Source: Pseudoalteromonas sp. OOF1S-7
Lineage (GTDB): Bacteria; Pseudomonadota; Gammaproteobacteria; Enterobacterales; Alteromonadaceae
Assembly: GCF_022347765.1 (NCBI RefSeq)
Contig: NZ_JAKRFZ010000017.1
Span: forward strand, 43,108 to 107,107
DNA: 64,000 bases
Direction of reading: 5' to 3'
Positions within the stretch are counted from its first letter, which is position 1, and each line of letters opens with the position of its first letter. A program made the position numbers and the translations under genes. A model generated the notes under the pieces. That model was not told the DNA's origin and made no database searches. It saw only the letters and a program-made list of their open reading frames with translations. Below, piece by piece: positions 34,423-43,367 of this stretch.

Positions 34423-35208
34423 GTGAAAATCTGGACGGTAGCGAATCAAAAAGGCGGGGTGGGTAAAACCACCACGACAGTGAGTCTCGGTGGGATCCTG
34501 GCGCTTCAGGGGAAGCGTGTATTGCTAATAGACACAGATCCGCATGCTTCATTAACATACTACTTTGGTATTGACTCGGAAGAGCTGGAAGTCAGTGTGT
34601 ACGATATTTTTATTCGTGGCTCGAATATGGCTAGTGAAGAAATTCTTCAGGCGCTATGCCCCTCAACCATAGAAAACCTGGATATACTGCCGGCGACCAT
34701 GGCCATTGCGACGCTTGATCGCAGCATGGGCAACCGTTCCGGTATGGGGCTGATTCTGAAAAAGGCACTTGCTAAGATCAGTGAGCACTACGATTATGCC
34801 ATTTTAGATTGCCCACCTGTACTTGGTGTGCTGATGGTGAATGCGTTGGCTGCGAGCGAGCGTATTTTGATCCCGGTGCAAACCGAGTTCCTGGCGCTGA
34901 AGGGACTGGATCGTATGATGCGCACAATGTCATTAATGCAAAGTTCGCATTCCAAGCAATATCAATATACTATAGTGCCAACTATGTATGATAAGCGCAC
35001 CAAAGCATCTCTCGAAGCCTATAAGTCTTTAGTAGAGACTTATCAGGACAAAGTCTGGCCTGGGGTGATCCCGGTTGATACCAAATTCAGAGATGCTAGT
35101 TTGGCGCAGCAAGTGCCAGTGCAATTTTGTCCAAAATCGCGTGGTGTCTATGCTTACCGTGCCTTATTAGAACATCTGGCAGAAGTAGATAGAGGTAGTA
35201 ATGAGTAA
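34423..35208 (+). CDS. parC: ParA-like ATPase ParC (polar placement of chemotaxis array)
   Basis: A 261-residue ParA/MinD-type ATPase starting at GTG 34423. ANQKGGVGKTTTTVSLGG (residues 6-23), the Walker A' region LLIDTDPHASLTYYFG and AILDCPPVLGVLMVNAL are visible. In Vibrio the gene in this same place, between cheB and parP, encodes ParC, which anchors chemotaxis clusters to the cell pole. The name is assigned by this exact gene order. It overlaps the parP start by eight bases. Confidence 0.88.
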   Translation: MKIWTVANQKGGVGKTTTTVSLGGILALQGKRVLLIDTDPHASLTYYFGIDSEELEVSVYDIFIRGSNMASEEILQALCPSTIENLDILPATMAIATLDRSMGNRSGMGLILKKALAKISEHYDYAILDCPPVLGVLMVNALAASERILIPVQTEFLALKGLDRMMRTMSLMQSSHSKQYQYTIVPTMYDKRTKASLEAYKSLVETYQDKVWPGVIPVDTKFRDASLAQQVPVQFCPKSRGVYAYRALLEHLAEVDRGSNE

Positions 35209-36013
35209 GCATCTGTTTGCCAATGAACAGGTCATGAAACAGTATCTGGGTGCTTTATTACGCGAAGAAGAAGAAGACGAAGTCGCGTTAGCGCCGGTGG
35301 CTAAGTTGCTGGAGTCTGTGCCAGAGGCCAAAGACGAGCATGTTGCAACGCATAACGCCGTCTCCAGTTCAAAGGATGCCGTTACTGAAGCACCACCAGA
35401 GCAACCCGTTGTTGAGGCTCAGACTGAAACGGTTATACCTCAGGAAGTCACCGAGGATACACAAGTAATAACCCCGGCTGATGATCTTGAGATAACTGAA
35501 AATACTACTATTATCAAAGAAGAAGCAGAGCAGGCTGTGCCGGCTCGTGCGCGTGATGCGTATCTGGAAAACGAATTTCAGGCGTTGTTCTTCGAAGTCG
35601 CCGGGCTGACTTTGGCTGTCCCTTTGAAGTCGCTCGGGGGTATACATCAACTTACCGAAGTTAATCAATTGTTTGGTAAGCCAAAATGGTTTAAGGGGGT
35701 GATGCTTAACCGGGAAGAAAAACTCAACGTTGTGGATACAGCCCGTTGGGTGATGCCGGAAAAGTTCACTCCTGAGCTGGAAGAGAAGCTGGATTACCAG
35801 TACTTGATCATGCTGGGCGATAGCCAGTGGGGGTTGTTAGCCGAAAATCTGGTCAATAATATTACGTTAAAACCAGAAGACGTGAAATGGCGAACAGCCG
35901 ATGGTAAAAGGCCATGGCTGGCGGGCGTCATTAAAGAAAAGATGTGCGCACTGATAGATGTTGAGAATTTAAATCGATTGCTAGAGCATGGCCTCGATAG
36001 CCGAGAGCAGTAA
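35201..36013 (+). CDS. parP: ParP-like CheW-domain protein
   Basis: A 270-residue protein. The first 120 residues are acidic and low-complexity (EEEEDEVALAP, then Glu/Val/Thr-rich). The C-terminal half (about 125-262) is a CheW-like domain: FQALFFEVAGLTLAVPLKSLGGI, FKGVMLNREEKLNVVD, WGLLAENLV. In vibrios ParP joins chemotaxis arrays through this AIF domain and links them to ParC. Position between parC and cheW supports the name. Confidence 0.86.
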   Translation: MSKHLFANEQVMKQYLGALLREEEEDEVALAPVAKLLESVPEAKDEHVATHNAVSSSKDAVTEAPPEQPVVEAQTETVIPQEVTEDTQVITPADDLEITENTTIIKEEAEQAVPARARDAYLENEFQALFFEVAGLTLAVPLKSLGGIHQLTEVNQLFGKPKWFKGVMLNREEKLNVVDTARWVMPEKFTPELEEKLDYQYLIMLGDSQWGLLAENLVNNITLKPEDVKWRTADGKRPWLAGVIKEKMCALIDVENLNRLLEHGLDSREQ

Positions 36014-36037
36014 CTAGCATCTAACTGGAGTAAAATC

Positions 36038-36535
36038 ATGAGTCAAGAGAGAATACTTTCGGCTGATAAAAATGCAGATAGTAATGATGAAGTCCTTCAG
36101 TGGGTTACCTATAAGCTAGAGGATGAAACCTACGGCATTAACGTAATGCAGGTTCAGGAAGTATTACGCTATACCGAGATTGCCCCGGTACCGGGTGCGC
36201 CAACTTACGTGCTTGGGATCATCAATCTACGTGGTAACGTGGTTACTGTCATCGATACCCGCTCTCGCTTTGGGTTGCCAAGTTCAGAAGTCACCGACAA
36301 CTCTCGGATCGTGATCATTGAAGCCGAAAAGCAGGTCGTTGGTATTCTGGTCGACAGCGTTGCGGAAGTGGTTTATCTGCGCAGCTCTGAGATTGATAGC
36401 GCGCCAAACATTGGTACTGAAGAGAGTGCTAAGTTTATTCAGGGCGTGTCTAACCGTGAAGGTGAGTTACTGATCCTGGTTGATTTGAACAAACTACTCA
36501 GTGATGATGAGTGGGATGAGTTGAGCCATATATAA
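36038..36535 (+). CDS. cheW: Chemotaxis coupling protein CheW
   Basis: A 165-residue adaptor joining CheA to chemoreceptors. QWVTYKLEDETYGINVMQVQEVLRY, APTYVLGIINLRGNVVTVIDTRSRFGL and GILVDSVAEVVYL are typical. The 25-residue N-terminal extension is polar. The spacing to the next gene is three bases. Confidence 0.96.
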   Translation: MSQERILSADKNADSNDEVLQWVTYKLEDETYGINVMQVQEVLRYTEIAPVPGAPTYVLGIINLRGNVVTVIDTRSRFGLPSSEVTDNSRIVIIEAEKQVVGILVDSVAEVVYLRSSEIDSAPNIGTEESAKFIQGVSNREGELLILVDLNKLLSDDEWDELSHI

Positions 36536-36538
36536 CCC

Positions 36539-36967
36539 GTGCAAGCAGTAACCCAAAACGAGATTTTATTGCTCCTGGTCATTGCCTCAAGCCTGCTATG
36601 TTTAGTGTGCTTGGGGTTTATTTTTGCACTGAGTAAAAAAGTACAACAACAAAATAATGAGCATGGCAAATTGCTTCAGCATGTGAAGCGAGAAAACGAA
36701 CAAGTGGCTATTTTACGCAGTGAAATCGCCGAAGTGCGTGCCAGTGTATTGAGTATTGGCAAACGCCTGGTAGCCTGCGAGAACTACGCAAAGGATCTGG
36801 CCCAGCAACAGGCCGCGCAAAAGTATGACGATCCGGATGCGAAGATTTATTCTCGCGCAGTCAAAATGGTTGAACTGGGCGCAGACATAGAAGAGATCAT
36901 GCGAGAGTGTGAACTACCCCGCGCAGAAGCCGAGTTGTTAATGTCCCTACACAATAAACAATCTTAG
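36539..36967 (+). CDS. DUF2802 membrane-anchored coiled-coil protein
   Basis: A 142-residue protein starting at GTG. One N-terminal membrane helix (about 8-31) is followed by a coiled coil (about 33-85) and a small C-terminal domain with MVELGADIEEIMRECELPRAEAELL, the DUF2802 pattern. A gene of this family closes the che operon in vibrios as well (VC2058 in V. cholerae). Function unknown; polar or motility-related by position. Confidence 0.82.
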   Translation: MQAVTQNEILLLLVIASSLLCLVCLGFIFALSKKVQQQNNEHGKLLQHVKRENEQVAILRSEIAEVRASVLSIGKRLVACENYAKDLAQQQAAQKYDDPDAKIYSRAVKMVELGADIEEIMRECELPRAEAELLMSLHNKQS

Positions 36968-36980
36968 TGTTGTTCATCAT

Positions 36981-37036
36981 CAGCCAACGATAAACAGACC
37001 CGTGTCTATGCCGTTGGCTGCTCATCATTATTTTTA
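36981..37036 (+). terminator. Probable terminator of the che operon
   Basis: CAGCCAACG (36981-36989) and CGTTGGCTG (37012-37020) form a nine-base stem with a long loop. The bases that follow, CTCATCATTATTTTT, become T-rich. It lies 14 bases after the DUF2802 stop. Confidence 0.6.
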
Positions 37037-37195
37037 TACCAATTTCACTTAATACCTGTTCAATTTGACGCTAACTGTGTTAAATATTTCTCATTTAGAA
37101 CCTTTACCTAAGGTATAAGTTCGCAAATTTTTGCCTGGTTACCGACTATATCTTCTCGCCTCAAAACAGAACACTTTATCAAGCAAATTGGTATA
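37035..37195. repeat. 161-bp element with inverted ends (MITE-like)
   Basis: TATACCAATTT (37035-37045) and AAATTGGTATA (37185-37195) are perfect inverted termini, and similarity runs inward imperfectly for a few more bases (ACTTAATA versus CTTGATA). The interior is AT-rich with no reading frame. It fills the che/kinase intergenic region. Only one full copy lies in this window, so mobility is not shown. Confidence 0.5.
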
Positions 37196-37201
37196 AGCTG
37201 T

Positions 37202-39361
37202 TTAGCTGAGCCTGGATTGCGGATGAAACTGGCTAGGTGCTATGCCATACTGTGCTTTAAAGCACAGACTAAAATAGCTTTGTGACGAGAAGCCACACTC
37301 AAAAGCAACCTGCGTAACACTCATGCCGTCTGACAGCATTTCCGCTCCTTTATTAAGTCTGAACTTTTTGACGTACTCAGAGAAAGTCTGACCTAACAGA
37401 GCTTTGAACTTCCTCTGTAGCTGTCGTTCGCTCATGGCAACTGTGGGTAAAATCGCTTTTATCGTTAAACTTTGATCTGCATAGTGTGCCGCTAACCATT
37501 GTTCCAACTGTTCAATAAATTGGGAGTCTTTGTCACTGATCCCGGCGTATCTTTCGGTTTGTTGTATTTTGGTGACCAGGGGGTTGCGCTGCTCGCCAAT
37601 TCTTTGACTGATCAGACTGCGTATATTGAGTAAGTTAAGAATGCGAGTTCGCAGTCGTTCTGCGTTAAAGGGCTTGCTCATAAAGGCATCAATGTCCATT
37701 TTCCATGCCTGAATTTGGCTTTCTTCATCGCCTTTTGCGGTGAGCATCAGTATAGGAATGTGGCAGGTCGTGATCTCTTCACGTAGAAGTTGCGCAAATT
37801 GAAATCCATCTACTTTTGGCATCATCAGATCAGACAAAATGAGATCGGGTACATGCGTTTTTGCCAGGGCGAAGCCGCTTTCTCCCTCACTGGCAAACAA
37901 CATTTGATACGAGCCACGAAGACAATCTGCCAGGTAAGATCGCATATCCGGGTTGTCTTCAACAATCAGGATACAAGGCTGGTGCTGTGTATTTTCGTCG
38001 GTGTTTTGTATCGCACTTGGTATGATTTGATGTCGCAAGTTTACTTGCTCCAGTGTAACTACGTCGCTTGTCTGCAAGGTACTGTCAATGTTGGGGTTTT
38101 TGCTGCTCAGTGGGAAGGTGACAGTAAACTGTGTTCCTGAAATACCATCGCTATGCACTGTGATTTGGCCCTGTGCCCGCTGTACCAGGTCTTTGACTAA
38201 TGCAAGCCCAATGCCTGTACCTGCCACTGTGTTTGTCATAGATGTATCAAGACGTACAAAGCGCTCAAAAATACGCTGCTGGTCTTCCGGTGCGATACCA
38301 ATGCCAGAATCACAGACGCTAAGCTGCACCTTATTAGTGGCCAGCGTACACTTTATCCGGATCTCGCTGCAAGGTTTTGAATATTTAATTGCATTGGATA
38401 GTAGATTACAGACAATGGCTTCGGCATCTTGCACTGCAATATCAACCAGGCAGTCAAAGTCTGTATCGCACTGAATCTCAATATGCTTTTCCCCAGCTAC
38501 CGTACTAAAAGCCCCGCTTATTTGTTCTGCTAATGTGTTTAGCGCCAGAGTATGACTAGCTTCTGGCAGAATGAAATCAGACTTTGTCAGCTCCAAGGTT
38601 TGCTCTACTAATCTTTGCAGACGTTTAGCATTGGTCAGGATTTTTTGCAGGGGTTTCTGAGACTGTGTATCAGTACTTGCTATGATTGACTCAAGTGGAC
38701 CAGTAATAAGTGTTAAAGGTGTTCTGAACTCATGGGATACGTTAGCAAAAAAGGTATTTTTCTTTGTAAGAGTCTCTTCTGTCAGCTGTACTTTCTCAGC
38801 CGCCATTTTAGCAATTTCCTGTTCCGCTTCTATTGTCGCATTGTAAAAATGAAAACAAGTGAGTCCCAGCGCCATAAAGGCAATGATCACATTGGATACA
38901 TGAATATAGGGGAGTAGCTCAGCGTAGGCATAGGTGTACTCAATATCCTGAGCAAACAGGTAGCAGGCGACAAACAGGCCCATACACAACAAAGTACAGG
39001 TTATAATGCCCCACAAAGGTATTTTTCGGTAAAACAGAATGAAGGGGACTGCGGCCCATAAATAGTGCTGGAAACCTGGTGCCAGACCCAAGTATAGTAC
39101 GACGACTGTAGAGTGAACCAGCACCTCTGCGACCATCAACAGCACCGCACCTGATGTGTTGTCAGTACGGTTTAAGCGAAGTGCGATATACCAGATAAGG
39201 GTGCTGAAGATTTCCAGTACAATCAACTCAGGGATCGCGAGAATGATAAAGTCGACAATCAGCAAAGCGTGTACAATCAGGCCCAGAATACCTACCGCAT
39301 TGATAATGGTTTGCATCCGGGTATTGCTGACTGTGATGAAGGGATTTTGTGCAGCGTCCAT
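37202..39361 (-). CDS. Hybrid histidine kinase with receiver and AraC-type output domain
   Basis: A 719-residue one-protein signalling system. About six membrane helices (17-175) are followed by a HisKA region with FFANVSHEFRTPLTLITGPLE (His210) and a HATPase domain (NLLSNAIKYSK, VCDSGIGI, GTGIGLALVKDL). Next comes a receiver (about 466-580; CILIVEDNPDMRSYL, DLILSDLMMPKVDG), and last an AraC HTH (VTQVAFECGFSSQSYFS). There is no large periplasmic sensor; sensing probably occurs in the membrane. Target genes and signal are unknown. The two minus-strand genes upstream could share its transcript. Confidence 0.9.
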   Translation of the reverse strand: MDAAQNPFITVSNTRMQTIINAVGILGLIVHALLIVDFIILAIPELIVLEIFSTLIWYIALRLNRTDNTSGAVLLMVAEVLVHSTVVVLYLGLAPGFQHYLWAAVPFILFYRKIPLWGIITCTLLCMGLFVACYLFAQDIEYTYAYAELLPYIHVSNVIIAFMALGLTCFHFYNATIEAEQEIAKMAAEKVQLTEETLTKKNTFFANVSHEFRTPLTLITGPLESIIASTDTQSQKPLQKILTNAKRLQRLVEQTLELTKSDFILPEASHTLALNTLAEQISGAFSTVAGEKHIEIQCDTDFDCLVDIAVQDAEAIVCNLLSNAIKYSKPCSEIRIKCTLATNKVQLSVCDSGIGIAPEDQQRIFERFVRLDTSMTNTVAGTGIGLALVKDLVQRAQGQITVHSDGISGTQFTVTFPLSSKNPNIDSTLQTSDVVTLEQVNLRHQIIPSAIQNTDENTQHQPCILIVEDNPDMRSYLADCLRGSYQMLFASEGESGFALAKTHVPDLILSDLMMPKVDGFQFAQLLREEITTCHIPILMLTAKGDEESQIQAWKMDIDAFMSKPFNAERLRTRILNLLNIRSLISQRIGEQRNPLVTKIQQTERYAGISDKDSQFIEQLEQWLAAHYADQSLTIKAILPTVAMSERQLQRKFKALLGQTFSEYVKKFRLNKGAEMLSDGMSVTQVAFECGFSSQSYFSLCFKAQYGIAPSQFHPQSRLS

Positions 39362-39458
39362 AGTGTCTCAGCGATGAAATTCAGTAATTAATAAACAACC
39401 CAGAATAACATAGTCTGAAAGTGTGCAATAAAAGTGGATTACAGACAAAGATGCCTGG

Positions 39459-40157
39459 TCATTCTGATGAATAGGCTTTTACAGGCAAACGAGTATGCAG
39501 CATATTCAGCTGTTTTTCCGCTTCTTCTCTCACCCAAAGGGTTAAACCATAATTGGCCAGATAGCTCAGATGCGATTCAATTTCAGGTGCATCCTTGATT
39601 TCCAGCAACCTTATTAATGCTTCCTCCTGAACATCTTCGTATTGTGACGTTAAATAAGGTATGAGTGCTTCGAGATGCTCAGGTTGTAGTACATTTTCCA
39701 GTAAGATCAGTAAGTCTTCTTGCTGCAGTGCATCTAGGGACTGTGACTGGTGCAGAATTTTATTCGTATGCTCAAAGAGTAACTCTGGTTGTTTTAAGAG
39801 TAATGCTTGCTCAGTTAAGGTTAACAAAACATGTGGCTGCTCTGTCGAGTGCAAGCGTTTGTTTAACTCAATTTTCAAACTTACGAGTGCCTGACTAACC
39901 AGTTGAGTGGAAGAGGCTGCTTCGAGTTGTGTTGCTTGTGAAACCGGTGTTATCTGGGGCTGCGTACCAATACTGATTGGTACCTGTAATTGTGGTTGAT
40001 GCGTAATGTGGCCTTCATTGGGAGATTGCTCAGCACTGTGACACATCCGATTATAAAGGTTTTGCGCAACGGGTTGCGGGTCGGACGTCACCCAGACAAG
40101 TGCCATCAGTCCATGAATAATCAGGCTAGTTGCTGCGACAAATGCGACTTTGCTCAT
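39459..40157 (-). CDS. Unknown membrane-anchored protein with HEAT-like helices
   Basis: A 232-residue protein I do not recognise. An N-terminal hydrophobic segment (VAFVAATSLIIHGLMALVWV) may anchor it in the inner membrane or act as a signal. Residues about 30-90 are polar and Gln/Pro-rich. From about 90 on it is Leu-rich and helical (LIPYLTSQYEDVQEEALIRLLEIKD, LANYGLTLWVREEAEKQL), recalling HEAT-type repeats. The SD is weak. It lies 97 bases upstream of the hybrid kinase on the same strand. Confidence 0.6.
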   Translation of the reverse strand: MSKVAFVAATSLIIHGLMALVWVTSDPQPVAQNLYNRMCHSAEQSPNEGHITHQPQLQVPISIGTQPQITPVSQATQLEAASSTQLVSQALVSLKIELNKRLHSTEQPHVLLTLTEQALLLKQPELLFEHTNKILHQSQSLDALQQEDLLILLENVLQPEHLEALIPYLTSQYEDVQEEALIRLLEIKDAPEIESHLSYLANYGLTLWVREEAEKQLNMLHTRLPVKAYSSE

Positions 40158-40230
40158 AATGAATACTTACATTGAGTTCGATTGAGTTACACGAGGAAGC
40201 ACATTGAAGGGCTGCCCCGTGTTATGGTTG

Positions 40231-40608
40231 CTAGCACTCGGGCTCATTTTTGCTCACAGAGGCATAAAAATAGTTTTGCATGTTGCCATGTCGGGTAATG
40301 TCCAGTTTCAGCCATTTACGTTTGCCAATTTTCCCCTTGCGATAACTAAACCGTGTGTCCTGTACTTCAAAGCGGCAGCGATTTGAATCACATTTTAATT
40401 GTGCAGTCTCTCCGGATTTAACCTGTTTTTTACTGTGAGGAGAAAACATCGAGCTGTCTGAACTGTTATAAGATGCCACTTGCACCCATTCAATGTTTGT
40501 ACAGTTTTTAACTCTAAAACGTTTCGCTTCCGCAGGAGCGGAAGTCGCCAGAATACCCAAAGCGCCAATCACCAGCGCCGAATTCATTAATAGTTTGATG
40601 TGTGACAT
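40231..40608 (-). CDS. Small secreted basic protein, four cysteines
   Basis: A 125-residue protein of unknown function. The ATG at 40608 has an AGAGGAA Shine-Dalgarno and gives a clear signal peptide ending near SAPAEA (about residue 28). The mature part is basic (KRFRVKNCTN, RKGKIGKRKWLKL) with four Cys (KNC, LKC, NRC, EPEC), suggesting two disulfides in the periplasm or outside. The longer frame to 40707 has no SD and would bury the signal. No family was recognised. Confidence 0.68.
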   Translation of the reverse strand: MSHIKLLMNSALVIGALGILATSAPAEAKRFRVKNCTNIEWVQVASYNSSDSSMFSPHSKKQVKSGETAQLKCDSNRCRFEVQDTRFSYRKGKIGKRKWLKLDITRHGNMQNYFYASVSKNEPEC

Positions 40609-40857
40609 GGTATTTTCCTCTACCGTTTTTGCCTTAAATGATCTGTCCGACGGGACGGTGAAATGGTAGGTTAGCAGAGGGGGCTGGGGCATTAACGGGG
40701 GCGACAAAGTCAGTCAGATAAACGACAGGTAAGGGGGGAATAATTATATATGTCAGTATATTAAATTAAATGTCAGGAATTTATATGTGGGCCAAGACGG
40801 CTAATCATTAGCCTGCAGAAGCTTGCGGCCAAAACATATTGTATGGAAATCGTGTAC

Positions 40858-41154
40858 TCAGGCTTTGATATTCAATTTGCCCTGAAAGTGTTTCCAGCCG
40901 GGGGGAAATTTGCCGCGCAGTACGTAAGAGAACGCGATTAGCTCTGCAATCACGTAATAGAGTTCTTTGGGTATTTCTTCGTGCAGGTCGAGCTGGCTGA
41001 GTGTCTGGACCAAAGTGGCATCTTCATGGATCATGATGTCTTTTTCTTTTGCGAGTGTAATGATCTCTTCGGCGAGTTCGCCAAAGCCCTTACAGACGAC
41101 TTCGGGTGACTTACCAGCTTCATATAACAGGCCAATGGCGGTTTTTTGTTCCAC
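40858..41154 (-). CDS. Orphan FlhB cytoplasmic-domain protein
   Basis: A 98-residue protein related to the cytoplasmic domain of FlhB/YscU without membrane helices. TAIGLLYEAGKSPEVVCKG, LAEEIITLAKEKDIMIHED and VQTLSQLDLHEEIPKELYYVIAELIAF match the part of FlhB after the cleavage site. The NPTH motif itself is absent. The start is GTG at 41154. Such FlhB-like proteins often lie beside a FliK-like gene; here the amidohydrolase separates them. A role in tuning the export switch is inferred. Confidence 0.85.
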   Translation of the reverse strand: MEQKTAIGLLYEAGKSPEVVCKGFGELAEEIITLAKEKDIMIHEDATLVQTLSQLDLHEEIPKELYYVIAELIAFSYVLRGKFPPGWKHFQGKLNIKA

Positions 41155-41224
41155 GGAGCTTATCTACTTTGACTTCACTTATACCAAATTAGCATGTAAC
41201 TCGTTGGGACACCAGCCGTTAAAC

Positions 41225-41242
41225 GCCCTACCTGAGTAGGGC
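41225..41242 (-). terminator. Hairpin after the amidohydrolase
   Basis: GCCCTA (41225-41230) and TAGGGC (41237-41242) pair around a six-base loop just beyond the minus-strand stop at 41252. The following tail is only weakly T-rich, so efficiency is doubtful. Confidence 0.4.
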
Positions 41243-41251
41243 ATAGCGGGA

Positions 41252-43243
41252 TTAAATCTGATGACACAACCTGCCATTTACCCAGGTCTGACGGACCGGC
41301 ACATCTCTCAGTCCGACTGCGGGGCGTGTTAAGGGATCTTCATCCAGAATAACCAGGTCGGCCTGTTTACCAACCACCAATTCACCGATGAGATGATCCA
41401 TATGACATTGCCAGGCTGCATCATAGGTCGCCGCGCGCAGGGCCTGAGCCATGGTGGCACATTCTTGCTCATTGAGAACAGGAGGATGGCCATTTTGGTA
41501 GGCCTCCTCTGGCGCGTCTTCCATCATACGGGTTACGGCTTGCTCCATCATACGCAATGGACCAATTGGAGAAACAAAGTGGTCGCTGTGCAAGGTATAA
41601 CGTAGTGCGTTTTGACTGGCGGAGGCGGTGCGATCGAGATGTTCGACAACGCTCTGCTGAGGAAACACCTTATGCTTGAAGGTATAACCCCAGTAGCCCA
41701 CATGCCCGATCAAAAAGCTTGGTGACAGACCAAGGTAGTTCATATCAGCCAGGTTTTGGTCGCTCAGTAAAGAAGCATGCTCGATGCGATGGCGTTTTTC
41801 CAGGCCCGCTTTTTCCTGGTTATGAAGCACATCACGATATGCCATGATGGTGTTGTCTATGGCATGTGTTCCATTAGCGTGGATCATCAGCGGCCAGCCC
41901 CGCTTATCTAATTTGCCCACCAGCGCCAGAAACGGAGACTCTGCCTTTGCAGCCGCTTCATCATCCGGCGGGTTGAAATTCCATACGCCATAGGGGAATG
42001 CATCGTTAATATTACTGTCCGGGAATTGATACTTGGTGAGCTGATATCCGGTCAGGCCCTGGTTAGAGCCATCGCTGACGATTTTGGCATGGGCAATATT
42101 GAACCAGTCCGTATGGTAATGGGCGGGTTCGGATGGCGTGATTTTGCTCCACTGATCAGCTGTTGTATAGAATAACGCACCGCCAAGGCGCAACCCGGCA
42201 AGGCCGCTGCTGGCCATTTTACTTAATATCTCCAGTTCAGCGTTTTTCAAAGAGGCACCGAGGGCTGCATCCCACATTAAGGTAACACCTCGTGATAACG
42301 CGAGTTTAAAGATCTTTTGTAAATTACCAAACAGCTCGGTAATGCCCTGAGGGTGCTCCACAAAGTACTGCTCCAGTGCGACCTTGATCACCGGACCAAT
42401 TTGATCCGATTCGAGTAAGATACCATTTTCGTTGACGGGCAACTCACCTGATTTCTGTGCGTGTTGCACAGCTTTAAGCGCATTGGTATTGACGTAAGCG
42501 ACATGGCCTGATGCATTCATAATAAAAATACAGATATCATCGTCTTTACCCGAACGCGCTTGCGTGCTGATGTCATCCAGCTCAGCGCTGTTGAAATCCT
42601 CCCAGGGCGTTGGACTGACAGAGCCGTCCGCAGGCGTTGTCGTGATTGGGTTAAACTGGCTGGGGTCGACACCAAAGGCTAAAAGCCATTTGCGACGAGA
42701 GGGAAGTGCTTTTGCCGCTTTGAGTAACAGCTTAGACACAGACTCCTTGTTGTAGTCTTTGCCGATTAAGTACTGATCATTGTTATCTCCGCCACTTTCA
42801 ACCCCTTCTCTGAACGGTGCGAGCTGCAGCCAGGCGTTAAAAGATGCCGTGGGAGTCAGGTGAACATGCGGTTCAATCAGCCCGGGTAACATACAGGCCC
42901 CTTGTAAATCTTCGGAGTCGGCGTGTGGGTACTGGTTTTGACAGTCAGTCAGGCTACCCGTATGGACTATTTGCCCATGCTCAATGACCACGGCGTCAAC
43001 CGTCTTGGTGACATCACCATTTTCGAGGGTACGAATGGTGCCGCCGTAAAAAATCTTGTGCTGCTGGGGCGGTCTGTCAAACTGATTGGCAATGTAATCA
43101 TCAATGTAGTGTTCTGCGGCAATCAGTAGTTTATCAAGAGCGAAAATCCCCTTTGCTGAATGGCTGTGATCGCCTTGTACGGCATGGCCAAACAACTGGT
43201 AGTTACAACAGGCACAGCCAAGATGTGGATGGTGCGAAGACAT
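41252..43243 (-). CDS. YtcJ-like amidohydrolase with Cys/His-rich N-terminus
   Basis: A 663-residue metal-dependent hydrolase of the amidohydrolase-3/YtcJ group. KIFYGGTIRTLENG and MLPGLIEPHVHL (HxH metal site) open the barrel. Later come WPLMIHANGTHAIDN, KRHRIEHASLLSD, the terminal GKQADLVILDEDPL, and VRQTWVNGRLC. Unusual is an 80-residue N-terminal extension beginning HPHLGCACCNYQLFGHAVQGD, with clustered Cys and His that could bind metal. A strong SD (AAAGGAG) supports the start. The substrate is unknown. It separates the orphan FlhB-like and FliK-like genes. Confidence 0.85.
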   Translation of the reverse strand: MSSHHPHLGCACCNYQLFGHAVQGDHSHSAKGIFALDKLLIAAEHYIDDYIANQFDRPPQQHKIFYGGTIRTLENGDVTKTVDAVVIEHGQIVHTGSLTDCQNQYPHADSEDLQGACMLPGLIEPHVHLTPTASFNAWLQLAPFREGVESGGDNNDQYLIGKDYNKESVSKLLLKAAKALPSRRKWLLAFGVDPSQFNPITTTPADGSVSPTPWEDFNSAELDDISTQARSGKDDDICIFIMNASGHVAYVNTNALKAVQHAQKSGELPVNENGILLESDQIGPVIKVALEQYFVEHPQGITELFGNLQKIFKLALSRGVTLMWDAALGASLKNAELEILSKMASSGLAGLRLGGALFYTTADQWSKITPSEPAHYHTDWFNIAHAKIVSDGSNQGLTGYQLTKYQFPDSNINDAFPYGVWNFNPPDDEAAAKAESPFLALVGKLDKRGWPLMIHANGTHAIDNTIMAYRDVLHNQEKAGLEKRHRIEHASLLSDQNLADMNYLGLSPSFLIGHVGYWGYTFKHKVFPQQSVVEHLDRTASASQNALRYTLHSDHFVSPIGPLRMMEQAVTRMMEDAPEEAYQNGHPPVLNEQECATMAQALRAATYDAAWQCHMDHLIGELVVGKQADLVILDEDPLTRPAVGLRDVPVRQTWVNGRLCHQI

Positions 43244-43367
43244 AGCGTTCTCCTTTGCATATGTGATGTAGTGTCAGGCAAGTCATACTTGCGCTACAAC
43301 TGTAGAACATATGGTCAAAAGCGAAAGGAGCCCGGTTGATCGTCAATGTAGATGAGTAAAATTTGGG

